A DNA stretch of 64,000 nucleotides from Lota lota (GCA_026745465.1 JACYXH010000816.1:1020001-1084000); one strand, 5' to 3'; shown: positions 27,109-40,059, counted from the first letter of the stretch. Translations and numbers: made by a program. Notes: generated from the letters alone by a model not told the origin.

Positions 27109-29805
27109 GTCAGCAGGGTGTTACTCTCAGCGTTACTGTCAGCAGGGTGTTACTGTCAGCAGGGTGTTACTGTCAGCGTTACTGTCAGCAGGGTGTTACT
27201 GTCAGCAGGGTGTTACTGTCAGCGTTACTGTCAGCAGGGTGTTACTGTCAGCAGGGTGTTACTGTCAGCAGGGTGTTACTGTCAGCAGGGTGTTACTCTC
27301 AGCGTTACTGTCAGCAGGGTGTTACTGTCAGCAGGGTGTTACTGTCAGCAGGGTGTTACTGTCAGCGTTACTGTCAGCAGGGTGTTACTGTCAGCAGGGT
27401 GTTACTGTCAGCGTTACTGTCAGCAGGGTGTTACTGTCAGCAGGGTGTTACTGTCAGCGTTACTGTCAGCAGGGTGTTACTGTCAGCAGGGTGTTACTGT
27501 CAGCAGGGTGTTACTGTCAGCAGGGTGTTACTCTCAGTGTTACTGTCAGCAGGGTGTTACTGTCAGCAGGGTGTTACTGTCAGCAGGGTGTTACTGTCAG
27601 CGTTACTGTCAGCAGGGTGTTACTGTCAGCAGGGTGTTACTGTCAGCGTTACTGTCAGTGTTACTGTCAGCAGGGTGTTACTGTCAGCAGGGCGTTACTG
27701 TCAGCAGGGTGTTACTGTCAGCGTTACTGTCAGCAGGGTGTTACTGTCAGCGTTACTGTCAGCGTTACTGTCAGCAGGGTGTTACTGTCAGCGTTACTGT
27801 CAGCGTTACTGTCAGCAGGGTGTTACTGTCAGCGTTACTGTCAGCGTTACTGTCAGCAGGGTGTTACTGTCAGCGTTACTGTCAGCGTTACTGTCAGCAG
27901 GGCGTTACTGTCAGCAGGGTGTTACTGTCAGCAGGGCGTTACTGTCAGCGTTACTGTCAGCGTTACTGTCAGCGTTACTGTCAGCAGGGTGTTACTGTCA
28001 GCAGGGTGTTACTGTCAGCGTTACTGTCAGCAGGGTGTTACTGTCAGCAGGGCGTTACTGTGAGCAGGGTGTTACTGTCAGCAGGGTGTTACTGTCAGCA
28101 GGGCGTTACTGTCAGCAGGGTGTTACTGTCAGCGTTACTGTCAGCAGGGTGTTACTGTCAGCGTTACTGTCAGCAGGGTGTTACTGTCAGCAGGGTGTTA
28201 CTGTCAGCGTTACTGTCAGCAGGGTGTTACTGTCAGCGTTACTGTCAGCAGGGTGTTACTGTCAGCAGGGTGTTACTGTCAGCGTTACTGTCAGCGTTAC
28301 TGTCAGCAGGGTGTTACTGTCAGCAGGGTGTTACTGTCAGCAGGGCGTTACTGTCAGCAGGGTGTTACTGTCAGCGTTACTGTCAGCAGGGTGTTACTGT
28401 CAGCGTTACTGTCAGCAGGGTGTTACTGTCAGCGTTACTGTCAGCAGGGTGTTACTGTCAGCGTTACTGTCAGCAGGGCGTTACTGTCAGCGTTACTGTC
28501 AGCGTTACTGTCAGCAGGGTGTTACTGTCAGCAGGGTGTTACTGTCAGCGTTACTGTCAGCAGGGTGTTACTGTCAGCGTTACTGTCAGCAGGGCGTTAC
28601 TGTCAGCAGGGTGTTACTGTCAGCGTTACTGTCAGCGTTACTGTCAGCAGGGTGTTACTGTCAGCAGGGTGTTACTGTCAGCAGGGTGTTACTGTCAGCG
28701 TTACTGTCAGCAGGGTGTTGCTGTCAGCGTTACTGTCAGCAGGGTGTTGCTGTCAGCGTTACTGTCAGCGTTACTGTCAGCGTTACTGTCAGCAGGGTGT
28801 TACTGTCAGCAGGGTGTTACTGTCAGCGTTACTGTCAGCAGGGTGTTACTGTCAGCAGGGTGTTACTGTCAGCAGGGTGTTACTGTCAGCGTTACTGTCA
28901 GCAGGGTGTTACTGTCAGCGTTACTGTCAGCAGGGTGTTGCTGTCAGCGTTACTGTCAGCAGGGTGTTGCTGTCAGCGTTACTGTCAGCAGGGTGTTACT
29001 GTGAGCAGGGTGTTACTGTCAGCAGGGTGTTACTGTCAGCGTTACTGTCAGCGTTACTGTCAGCGTTACTGTCAGCAGGGTGTTACTGTCAGCAGGGTGT
29101 TACTGTCAGCGTTACTGTCAGCAGGGTGTTACTGTCAGCGTTACTGTCAGCAGGGTGTTACTGTCAGCGTTACTGTCAGCAGGGCGTTACTGTCAGCAGG
29201 GTGTTACTGTCAGCGTTACTGTCAGCGTTACTGTCAGCAGGGTGTTACTGTCAGCAGGGTGTTACTGTCAGCAGGGTGTTACTGTCAGCGTTACTGTCAG
29301 CAGGGTGTTGCTGTCAGCGTTACTGTCAGCAGGGTGTTACTGTCAGCAGGGTGTTACTGTCAGCGTTACTGTCAGCAGGGTGTTACTGTCAGCGTTACTG
29401 TCAGCAGGGTGTTACTGTCAGCGTTACTGTCAGCAGGGTGTTACTGTCAGCGTTACTGTCAGCAGGGTGTTGCTGTCAGCGTTACTGTCAGCAGGGTGTT
29501 GCTGTCAGCGTTACTGTCAGCAGGGTGTTACTGTGAGCAGGGTGTTACTGTCAGCAGGGTGTTACTGTCAGCAGGGTGTTACTGTCAGCAGGGTGTTACT
29601 GTCAGCAGGGTGTTACTGTCAGCGTTACTGTCAGCAGGGTGTTACTGTCAGCGTTACTGTCAGCAGGGCGTTACTGTCAGCGTTACTGTCAGCAGGGTGT
29701 TACTGTCAGCGTTACTGTCAGCAGGGTGTTACTGTCAGCGTTACTGTCAGCAGGGTGTTACTGTCAGCAGGGTGTTACTGTCAGCGTTACTGTCAGCAGG
29801 GCGGT
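27109..29805. repeat. Two-monomer satellite, 17-bp and 12-bp units, about 2.7 kb
   Basis: Composed almost entirely of unit A, TGTCAGCAGGGTGTTAC (17 bp), and unit B, TGTCAGCGTTAC (12 bp). B equals A minus AGGGT. The order of A and B is irregular. Variants include GGCGTTAC, GTGTTGC, GTGAGC and CTCTCAGC. Because neither unit has a stop in any forward frame, overlapping open frames of up to 896 codons arise on the plus strand; the minus strand has stops (TAA, TGA in the unit). Blocks of more than 100 bp recur at offsets of about 590 bp (28591 and 29181) and 532 bp (29001 and 29533), showing segmental duplication within the array. Confidence 0.95.
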
Positions 29806-29895
29806 CACAGTGGAAGAGGAGGCAGACCAGCAGGTGAAGGCCAGAGACACAGAGAAGCACACCACGAGCCGACTTCTGATGGAATGGAATATGTA

Positions 29896-29899
29896 CACG

Positions 29900-29944
<45 letters not shown>

Positions 29945-29960
29945 AGGCACACACACACGC
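29896..29960. repeat. (CA)n/(CG) microsatellite after the satellite block
   Basis: CACACGCGCGCACACACA-type tract about 90 bp after the 17/12-bp satellite ends. Confidence 0.92.
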
Positions 29961-30785
29961 ACGGTGAAACATTTTGCAGCAGCATTGCGGATGGAACGAA
30001 TGCGGCCACTGCCACACCAGCGAGATTCTATTTTTAAATCAATTCCCATATACACACCCACGAGTAGAACACTGCACGAAACAATTCAGCAGCGAGACGC
30101 CACTTCTCTACATGCTTGGGTGCCCGTGTGGAAAGGCTTGTATTGGATAAACAAAGTGGCCACCGGAAACAAGCAATGTGTCAGACAATAAAAACCAAAT
30201 CCGAGCACAAAACGGACAACACAGGGAAACCCGGGGTCTGCATTGCCCCTAACCCCGTATAGGGTAGCTATGGTTCAGTAGTGTCTGCGTATTTTGCTTT
30301 TGTCAACGGCTGTTCGTCCCCCTAGCCCTCACCAAACACAATGTGCCAGTGATGATTGCACGTTTGACTCACAGAATTCATAACCTGAGGACACAATTAC
30401 ACGTACACCAAGCATTATAATGTGAAGTGGGTAATAAATCATCAACGTGACAAATTGAGCACGATTATACGCAGCTCGATACCCATATGTGAAACGTTTA
30501 GTCAAGCTTATAGTTAAAACAGGCTGAAAATGGACATGGCCAACAAGGGCTTTTCTTTGTTCTCACTGGTTGAAGGAGAAATACACTACTCTAAATGTCA
30601 TTGATAAAACATATATAAATGTGTAATTATTTCCGTGTCAATTTGCCAATTAAAATGTTTAAATAGCATGCACATCTCCACAAAACCTGTCAATCACATG
30701 AAACCATCTGGTCGATACATGCTTTAGTTGGTCTGATGAGATGATGGGATTTTTCATTGCTCACATAATATGTCAAATGATAAGA

Positions 30786-30886
30786 TATGTATATATATAT
30801 TATTTTAATATATATACATATTACAACAACCTTGTGCAACCTCATGTTATAGAAGGACACTGGCAACTTTGATGACTTTAGATTTG

Positions 30887-30935
<49 letters not shown>

Positions 30936-30945
30936 TGTATATAAG
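30786..30945. repeat. (TA)n tracts with local palindrome
   Basis: A GTATATATATATTATTTTAA palindromic stretch around 30786-30823 and a (TA)n of about 45 bp at 30889-30934. Confidence 0.9.
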
Positions 30946-31685
30946 CAAAATAAAACACACTGCCACATGCCGCTTTCCATTTAGTTTTGAATCCATTATT
31001 TATCTTAAGGGTTTGAGAAACGTCCATTAAAACAATGGAATCGGACTCAACACAATTTACTCGAAGCATCTTCCAGCATAACGTTGTGTTACATTTAACT
31101 GTGAAAACATTAATATTTCAATGCTGTCCAAACAGTTAAAGGTTTTGATAAATTAACTGCCTTTTTACTCCTATTCTCCCCAACTCCAAGTACTTTACAA
31201 TAAGTGTTTGTATTCGTGTAATTCAATAACACACATATTTGCATTGCTGCATACAATCAATGCAATACCTTTTCTTTCCCCATGAGGAATCAAGGGATGA
31301 AAGCAGCTTGCCATTGTACCTCCTAAGCAACTTATGCCCACTATAATACAAATCGTGTATTATGTGCTGGCTGTGTCAATTTTTTTCATAGGTTGTGGAT
31401 CCAGACGAATGCCCAGTGACCCCTTTGTAGCTATTAAGGGCTTTATTGTATTGCTCGGAGACGTTTTGAGTGTGGTCATTAAGAGCTGTGACCCCTGCCT
31501 GACCTGCACATTGCAGTTTACCAGCCAGGGCAATTCAAAGCTGTGGCATTGCCCTCAGTCAGCTTGCTTGTGCTTCTCTAGCATGGTCCGAAAACAAAAC
31601 AGACACAAATCCTTTGCTAGGATGCCTTCCATCTCTCTCAATGGCCCTTTGTTTGCTTTCACTTCATACAAGTTCACTTTCGAGC

Positions 31686-31790
<105 letters not shown>

Positions 31791-32129
31791 ACTCTCTAAC
31801 CTGCAGACATTACTGGCAAGCTTTAGTGTACTCTGAGTTAAATGGCTGTGTATCGGTTTCTCCCATGTGATCTTCTATCTTTAGTCCTAACCCCATCTCC
31901 ACATTGGTCCTAGACCTGCAGAACATGAATACAAAAACATCATTCCTTTTTTTCCCCCTCATGTCCCAGATCAAAAGCAGTCCAAAAACCCTCCCACGCC
32001 CCTAAACCTGACCCTCAGCCCCTTCCACTCCCCACCCCACCCCAACCATCCACCCCAATACTCTTAGCCTTCTGTTTTTTGCTGTTCCTCGGGGACACTC
32101 CAGCATACGCACACAATGCGTTGCTTTAT

Positions 32130-32137
<8 letters not shown>

Positions 32138-32174
<37 letters not shown>
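32138..32174. repeat. (CA)n microsatellite
   Basis: About 18 CA units, 130 bp before the 15-bp minisatellite. Confidence 0.95.
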
Positions 32175-32176
<2 letters not shown>

Positions 32177-32305
32177 CTCCACATCTGTGTGTGTGGCCTG
32201 GGGATGGGTGGATGTCTGTATGTGCTTGTCAGATGGCATTTGTCACCCTGCCATCTCGACGTCTGGCGTCAGTCACCTGCCCGTGTGGCGTCCCGCTCTG
32301 TGGCC

Positions 32306-32548
32306 CACCGACCTGCCTGCCACCGACCTGCCTGCCACCGACCTGCCTGCCACCGACCTGCCTGCCACCGACCTGCCTGCCACCGACCTGCCTGCCACCG
32401 ACCTGCCTGCCACCGACCTGCCTGCCACCGACCTGCCTGCCACCGACCTGCCTGCCACCGACCTGCCTGCCACCGACCTGCCTGCCACCGACCTGCCTGC
32501 CACCGACCTGCCTGCCACCGACCTGCCTGCCACCGACCTGCCTGCCAT
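32306..32548. repeat. 15-bp minisatellite, about 16 copies
   Basis: Unit CTGCCACCGACCTGC, virtually perfect. As 15 is divisible by 3, several frames on both strands stay open (five-residue repeats such as PATDL). The flanking (CA)n and lack of any conserved sequence argue against coding. Confidence 0.93.
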
Positions 32549-33202
32549 GCGCTCTTCTGGAGCTCTGCAAAAGCAAGGCGGCATGGCGATTCTTAGTGGC
32601 GGCAGGTTAAGATTCACAAGCACTAATGTGTCCACAGAGGCGGTGTCGTACAACAAACACAGGTGTCTCTCGTCACACTGATCACGGGCCTGCTCCTTTT
32701 ATGTACCAGGGCACGGGTACGGGCAGCAGACTTGGCTTCACTCGTTGAGTCCACTTCCCGTGCACTGGTACGTTAAAGAAGCAGAACCATAATTAGTGGT
32801 ATGAGAGACACCTGTGTTTTTCCAACCATGACACCTCTGTTAAAAGGGTCTATTCAATTTGCCACAATTGCTACAGCCATCCACTTTTCAGTCACTTGGA
32901 TCAAAGTAAAGAACATCTGCAAATCATTTCCAATCCAATAAAACAATGTTTTGAGTGGCTAGGAAGAGTATCCTGATTGGATGATAAAAAGATGTTCACT
33001 CAACTATGCTGCGCCTACAATGCAATGCAATGTATGGACTCATGTCAACAACATATAGCACTGATTTGACTCATTACTAATGCTGTAATGATTAGGTCTT
33101 CTCCATATTAGACAGGGTACATGATAGGCAGGAACTAGCCTCAGCCTTTTCCTTCTGCTTTTTCTTTCAAAATGTCTGTGGTCATCACTAGATTTGTGGC
33201 GG

Positions 33203-33239
33203 TGTGTGTGTGTGTGTGTGTGTGTGGGGGGGGGGGGGG
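33203..33239. repeat. (GT)n followed by a G run
   Basis: About 12 GT units running directly into about 13 G. Confidence 0.93.
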
Positions 33240-33389
33240 TTATGGGGTATGCCATGTGACGTGTCCCGGGGTCTCCTCGGGCATGGGGGGTGTTTGGTGA
33301 ACCTTCAGCCTCACCCCGGGTCCTGCGGGCCAGCAACAGAGGGTGATGGGGGTCTGCAGGTCAGCACTGGAGCCACTCGGCCGGTGGTG

Positions 33390-33851
33390 GGGGCCCTCGA
33401 TGAGGCGGTCCTGTACCACCTGCTCCATCACCTGCCGGCTGGTTGGCTCCTCAGGCCGGGGGCCACCGTCCATCGGGCGACGGGCATAAGGGTCTTCTCT
33501 CGTCCGCAATCCTCAGCCCCTGCTTCACCGTTGGGTAGTCACCCCGAATGACTGCCGAAGCCCATGGGGGGGGCCAGGGATGAGGGCACCCCCTGACAGA
33601 AAGGACAGCAGATGGACGGCCAGCCGCATGCCGTCGCCGTCCCCTCGAATACCTCCAGGCAGGCCTTTATGACGTCCCCGGGGTGGGGGGGGGGGGGGGG
33701 GGGGGGGGGACGACGACATCGTTCGACACGATCTGCGGGAGCAGCGCCTATCCGGGGGCCGGGTTCCAGGAGCCACGGGTCTGGTGTCGGGGGGGCCCAG
33801 GGCGAGCCTCTCCTCTGCGATGCGGCCAAGCGCTTGGGTCAGGGGAGACTC
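33390..33851 (-). pseudogene. Broken gag-like (SCAN-type) retroelement relic
   Basis: Minus-strand pieces in different frames resemble, in the right order, the capsid/SCAN-type gag of fish Ty3/gypsy retrotransposons. An N-terminal piece (SPLTQALGRIAEERLALG, about 33795-33851) is followed by an EVFEGTATACGWP-like block (about 33618-33679), a DYPTVKQG-like block near 33535-33550, and a VMEQVVQDRLIEG block (33393-33431). Frame changes, a poly-G/C tract of about 25 bp (33685-33709) and stops separate them, so nothing intact is encoded. No polymerase domain or LTR is recognised nearby. The call is from pattern recognition of the family and is moderately uncertain. Confidence 0.4.
33685..33709. repeat. 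G25 homopolymer within the gag-like relic
   Basis: About 25 consecutive G on the plus strand. It accounts for the polyproline and polyglycine runs in overlapping frames. Confidence 0.85.
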
Positions 33852-34182
33852 GCCCGGCTTCACTTCCTGCTTGCACTCCTCCATGCACGCGTCCCTGCTC
33901 GGGCGCCACTGCAGCACGATCAGCGCTGCTTCCGCTGGGCTCACGAATGAACACAGAGGTTTATCACAGAGGTGGAGGGCACACCGAGTGCCCAACCTCC
34001 ACGGAAAAGGCGTACAGCGTGTTGTCTCTTGTATACTCAAAACCGGGGATCGTGTACCCCCTGTGACCGAAGGTACCACGGCCCCACCTCACTGGAAGTG
34101 CACAACATACTGTCAGTATTTACATCCTGCCTTCTGATTATGCTCACTTCTCACAGCTGCGTCTGTTTCCCCCGATTGAGCA

Positions 34183-34290
34183 GGCCACGCCCCCTGTCCG
34201 TAACCGATGCCAGGCCACGCCCCCTGTCCGTCACCGACGCCAGGCCACGCCCCCTGTCCGTCACCGACGCCAGGTCACGCCCCCTTCACA
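34183..34290. repeat. 30-bp minisatellite, 4 copies
   Basis: GGCCACGCCCCCTGTCCGT recurs at 34183, 34213, 34243 and (with GGTCACG) 34273, separated by CACCGACGCCA. It lies next to the gag-like relic and may derive from the same element. Confidence 0.9.
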
Positions 34291-36263
34291 CCGCAATTCT
34301 CAATACCATGAAAAAGTGAGACACAAAAAAGTGAGACAGTTACATTTCAGTACTGCTCTTTTGGTCCTCTAGCCCCATCTTACAATTTACTTAGTAGAAG
34401 AATAAACCTGACAAGATAGTAATTCAGAAATCAGAATTTGCACTTTGTATACATTTAGCTTTCATCAACTATATGTACACAATACATTACCATGCACAAT
34501 CCTATAGGCTCTGGAAATACACACACTTTCTGCTGCTGGCGACTTAATTCACTGTCATAGTTCCACCAATGGGGCTGTGGGGGCGGGGCTTGATCGTGCT
34601 CTGAGCTCAGGATTCTCATCTCGTTGGCATCGCTACGGCACAACAAACAGAAAAAGAGTTATTCGGCTGTTGACCTCTTTAAAGAAATGTTGTCTTGCAG
34701 TTATACTTACTTGATGTTAAAGAGTAATGTGTGATTTAAATGAACTCTAAATCATTTTTCCATGCAATCGTCTTTGTTTTACGTGAAAATATATTTGCCT
34801 TCCACGTTTTAAAATAGATGAGAAGATTGTGTGATCCCACTACCAACTTTGAAAGACGTGGCATAGCTTTCCACCTAGACTCAACACAGTACAGGGCTGA
34901 TCCAATTAAAGAAAGTAAGCAGTAGGCAGTTGGTTCTTCAACTAACTCCAAATCAATTCCTGAATAATCAATCTCATTCCTCTTTCACTTGCAAACAGTA
35001 CCTCAAAAAAGCATGTTTCTTACGTTATTTAAGGTTTTTAAGAATTTCAGAGCACGTTGTTAACATAATGAACTAATTAATGCATAAAGAAACATCACAG
35101 CGTTTACGTGTAATGGCATGGTTCCAGCTTGCGTTGTTTGATCATCATGCAGGAAGAAGAAGTAAAATAAATCTAGCTTCGGCGTGTGTGGGAACTACCC
35201 TATTTGGACAAAGAGTGGCTGTTGGTTAATCTGTTTCTGTCTGCCTGAGCGCAAAATGAACCAGCACATCTTCAAATCCATCTGAAAGGCGTCATCTGTC
35301 TCTAGTATTTCCTTATTTACCAAAATAATATTTAATATCCAATCCCCACACTCCCCTCCACGCCCCACCTCTTGTTAAAAGGACTCAAGTCTATTTTCGG
35401 CGGCAAAATCTGAAATCTTTATTTCTGGTCTTTAAATGTTTACCCAGAGCAGTTTTTAGATTTAAAATATACATTTATTGTTGTTTTCTCCAGCTAGGCC
35501 GTTTATCATACGTCACAGGGATAAATTAGGTAAAAGAAATAAATAAAGAGGCTTATGAAGTAATCCTAATGGATTATGATACAGCAGTGATAACAAGCTA
35601 CATTTGCTGCCTGTATGCTTTGCGCCTTTTGAAAGTATATGATTCTAGTTCTCGTCATTCTACAATTAGGAGTCCATATGTATGCTATGGGCTTCACATG
35701 AATTAGGATTTGAGAATGAGTCAAAGCGACAACCAGTAGGTGGAGTATTGGCGTTCCTCAAAATGAAAATATGAAGAAAATGAACCGGCTCATTTTGTTT
35801 ATTAATTTGCTTTGTTAACTAAACTAGTCTGCTATAAAGAATAAATGTATCAATATATATATATATATTTTATTTTATTTTATGGTTTGCTTCTCTTCGT
35901 AAATGCCTAAATCTATTGTGGATTAATCCTGGCTGGCTGTTATAATGTGTAAAAACATTTACACCACTTATTCGTTATGTTTTGTATCATTTCTAATTTC
36001 ATTATTTAGTCAGCACAAGGCATACTTTAGCTCGTCAAGTCATCAGGCAGCCCTGTTATCCACGCCGGTTAGACCGATGAATAGGTAACCTATTAACATA
36101 ATGTTACTTAATATTATGTTATTAATAATACCATATTATATTAACAGTAACTATAATAGCTTAGATAGCACCGTCATAACTGCGCAAAACAGGGATACAT
36201 TTTAAAGGATACTATAATATAATATTACATTTTAATAACATAGGATCCGTCCCCAGTTTTGCT

Positions 36264-36895
36264 TTCACTTCCCCAGAGACTCGAGTCTCAAAGAGTCAAG
36301 TCTCGAGGAAGTCAAGTCACAACAGGCGAGTCCAAGTCAAGTCACAACAGGCGAGTCCAAGTCAAGTCACAACAGGCGAGTCCAAGTCAAGTCACAACAG
36401 GCGAGTCCAAGTCAAGTCACAACAGGCGAGTCCAAGTCAAGTCACAACAGGCGAGTCCAAGTCAAGTCACAACAGGCGAGTCCAAGTCAAGTACAACAGG
36501 CGAGTCCAAGTCAAGTCACAAACAGGCGAGTCCAAGTCAAGTCACAACAGGCGAGTCCAAGTCAAGTCACAACAGGCGAGTCCAAGTCAAGTCACAACAG
36601 GCGAGTCCAAGTCAAGTCACAACAGGCGAGTCCAAGTCAAGTCACAACAGGCGAGTCCAAGTCAAGTCACAACAGGCGAGTCCAAGTCAAGTCACAACAG
36701 GCGAGTCCAAGTCAAGTCACAACAGGCGAGTCCAAGTCAAGTCACAACAGGCGAGTCCAAGTCAAGTCACAACAGGCGAGTCCAAGTCAAGTCACAACAG
36801 GCGAGTCCAAGTCAAGTCACAACAGGCGAGTCCAAGTCAAGTCACACGTCCCGATTTCCGCAACTCGAGTCCGAGTCTCAAGTGTCCAGCTCTCT
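36264..36895. mobile_element. Same dispersed repeat, copy with internal array expansion
   Basis: The flanks (36264-36320 and 36846-36894) are the inverse of the copy at 24341-24450. Between them is a 25-bp tandem array (separate entry). The 212-codon open frame across it is a by-product of the stop-free repeat unit. Confidence 0.65.
36321..36845. repeat. 25-bp minisatellite, 21 copies
   Basis: Unit AACAGGCGAGTCCAAGTCAA plus GTCAC, repeated 21 times from 36321. It is nearly identical throughout apart from one 1-bp deletion (near 36491) and a compensating 1-bp insertion about 25 bp later. The homogeneity points to recent expansion. Confidence 0.95.
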
Positions 36896-38513
36896 AACGA
36901 GGTAATGCAATTGCAATTACTGCACATGAAAATCACATTCCTACTCATCAACTTAATTTCCCACTCCTGGCACTGTGTACATTGCTGTCATATTGCCCTT
37001 GTTCACATACTGGCTTTTTTGCAGGTGGGAGTTCGGCCTTTAAAAGAACACAGTTGTGCATGAGCTTGGTTCATGCACAACTCTATGAACTCAAGCTTAA
37101 CTAAGACTCACCTTGACTGAGTCAGCAAGCCAATGTGTCAAAAGCAGCAAAGACCAAAAAACAACAAGCGTCCAAAAAGTAAACTGTTTTTGTGCTGAGT
37201 GAGAGAAACAACAGCCCCAGAAGATGTTTAAATGGAATGGTAATATGTAACACAGAGGTTATATTGTACGTAGAAGTGCTGTTTTACTTTGCTGCACACC
37301 CCAATTTCTTTATTCTCCTTGCATCTGTCACAAGACATGACACCTTGCTGGACTCTGAAGTGAAATCAACTCTTGAATGGCTGGCACTGAATTATTTACC
37401 TTCATTTATTGTGACGTTGACCTTTACTTTTGAAACAAGCTCTCGGTTTGTCCACTTGTCTTTATTCGCAGGGGGTAGAGTTGGAAGACCCAGAGGACCG
37501 AGGCGGTGTCGTGATCAATCACTCGTCACAGTGTGTCCCGTAAGCCAACCGTTCTCCGCCCTACGCGTTTCAGAATCCAACAGAGCTTTATTACCGTGCA
37601 AGTTTGCGCTGCGTTTTTTTTTGGGAGGTTGTAAAACCCTCAAATGTGCCCTCAAACAAACTGCTAGAAAACCTCAACATTTTGCACGGATGAAATTACT
37701 AACAATGTGCAAAAGCACAAGAATATTTCAACATAACTGCATCAAACTGTGTTATATATAAAGTCTCATTATGCAGTTTGTTAAGCAAGAAAAATAGAGC
37801 TTAATGAGCTTAGACAGCATAGAGCACACTCTTCTTTAAATAAATGCTTTGCTGTTTTGCACATTGTTAGTACAAATGGTGAACTTCCTCTGTGCAGCAT
37901 TTGGGGGTTCTTGGTTTTTGTTAAGATACATTAAACCTTGTTAAGCCAGTTTTTTCCAAGATTGCTTTCTGTACAAGCTTCTACTGCAGGCAGCTTTTGT
38001 TTCGGTGCACTTTGAATACACAATCAGGGGCGATCCACAGCCACGCCGGTTACCTGGGCTGACCTGGTTTTTCACACGAGTGGAGAAAAGGTTAGAACAC
38101 CACTAATTGGGTTCAGCCACTGCTGAATGCACTACCATGCCCGGATAGGTATGCACAAACAAAACAATCAGTGTGAGGTTTGGCTGTCCATAAAAAGGGT
38201 CAATAATCCAAAAACCATTAAACAAACATTTAAATAGGGCGCTTTTAAGGAGGGCAAATCTCAATCTTCATCAGTGTTTGTCAAAAGCCCGTAGAAATGC
38301 CATGAGGTGGTATTGACTCAAGTAAATTGAATGCATCTATAATACCAGTTGAAACACACACAACACTAAAGACAGATACAGAGAGAAAGAGGGAGATGAT
38401 TAGAGACAGCGAGGTAGAGAGAGCATGAGGACATGAGATTACTGACATTTCTCTGTGCTGGTGTTGATGGCAATGCCAATGCCAGCCACACTAGTCTTTA
38501 TCCACATAACAAA

Positions 38514-38517
<4 letters not shown>

Positions 38518-38563
<46 letters not shown>

Positions 38564-38883
38564 TAGATAATAAACACTAGAAATTGAAATGACCAGAGAC
38601 CCCCTCCCACAAGCAAAGTTTGGACTACTAAATACAGTAAGCACGTAGACCTACATAGAGACCTTTACACAAGACATCAGCTGATCATCTGAGATACACC
38701 ATCCTGTCTTGCATCTATCTCACACTCACTTCAAACTTGTAGGCATTGAATGTATTCATGGAATACCAAAACACAAATAGAGAGAGCGAGAGAGAGAGGA
38801 GTGAGCACGTAACTACAGCAGATTGATGTAAAGTGGGATTTTGATCCATTACTCATGCAGTCCCTACAGCGGAGAAATCTCTC

Positions 38884-38922
<39 letters not shown>

Positions 38923-39297
38923 CTTATACGACACACACACACTCTCACACACACACAAACACACACACACACACACTGTGAAGCTCAGCTCTTTTCAGAG
39001 TTGGCCACCCCGAGAGGCTATTCATCACCTTTGGCTATGGAAGTAACCGCAAGACCCCGTAAGTTATGGAGCTCAAGATATAGCTGACACGTGATCGGAT
39101 GCACGCGCACAGCAAATAACACACACGCCAATGCACACTGCGCACCCACACATGGGCACAAACACACACACGCTTATCCACACACTCATAAGGGCTGCGG
39201 GGCTGTTGGCCATAATTCATCACCCTTGCAACAGAACAATCCCAGAGACCCCACAAGTTACAACTTGAGCTATAGCTGACACTCACACGCACGCACG

Positions 39298-39340
<43 letters not shown>

Positions 39341-39432
39341 CGTTGGTCAAAGCCATTATTTATCAAACGCTGCGACCGCCACCCCTGGACTCCACAACTA
39401 CCGCAGAAGATATACTGAGGCTGGCACATGTC

Positions 39433-39475
<43 letters not shown>

Positions 39476-39574
39476 TTGAGCAATAGGGGAAGTGGGTCCG
39501 TATGTCTCTTGCTAGGGCCACACAATTCATCACCCAGCTCCTCCAGCCAATGTATTACTGGACAGCCACAAGTT

Positions 39575-39615
<41 letters not shown>

Positions 39616-39725
39616 CTGCATTTATTTTCAAGATTCTATAAAGAGTGATGATGCACAGATGATACAAATGCAAACACACACACAGGCACACACAAACACA
39701 CACACACACACACACACATACACAT
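38518..39725. repeat. Cluster of (CA)n, (CT)n and (GT)n microsatellites
   Basis: (CA)n 38518-38559, (CT)n 38880-38921, (CA)n 38932-38976, (CA)n 39289-39339, (GT)n 39437-39473, (GT)n 39577-39613 and (CA)n 39672-39720. CTGGAG-GGCCACACAATTCATCACCC-like blocks between the arrays recur loosely (39000-39030, 39205-39230, 39515-39535), suggesting a large degenerate repeat of about 200-300 bp. Confidence 0.85.
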
Positions 39726-40059
39726 ATATATGTGTATAAAACAGTGTAACTCTTAAAGTGACCACATTGTATGGCTATAACTTAAAACAAACCATTTCCA
39801 GCATTATCTTTATCGCTCGTAATAACGTTTTCAGTGTGAGAAATATCGTTGTGATCGGGTGAAGTAGCCATTAAACAGTCCTGCTGGCTTTTATTCATTT
39901 GCATATGTTTGAAAAAAGAAATGGTGTTGCAGATGGTCAAATGCAACGCAGTCATTTAGGCTGAGCTCACGGTGGCCAAGTGAGTCTTCAAGCTTCTGGC
40001 AACTGTCTGAAAACTGTCGCCGCGGGCGACACACTGCCCCGGCCCTTTTGCTCTTGGCT

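Larger units (their letters stand above)
34320..38515. other. Non-coding stretch
   Basis: AT-rich unique DNA on either side of the 25-bp minisatellite. ATTA-rich sequence at 36080-36240 includes repeated TAATATTATGTTA-like motifs. The 189-codon frame at 37192-37761 has no recognisable domain. Confidence 0.5.

Noticed and set aside
27118-29967. Giant open frames (up to 896 codons) in three forward frames
   Set aside because: They are fully explained by stop-free 17-bp and 12-bp tandem units. Three frames being open at once argues against selection for any one protein.
32079-32681. 200-codon frame with PATDL repeats as a secreted repeat protein
   Set aside because: The repeat unit length is a multiple of three, so frames on both strands stay open, and the N-terminal part is (CA)n-derived.
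36259-36897. 212-codon Ser/Gln-rich frame
   Set aside because: It is produced by the 25-bp minisatellite expanded within a dispersed repeat, with no start or conserved domain.
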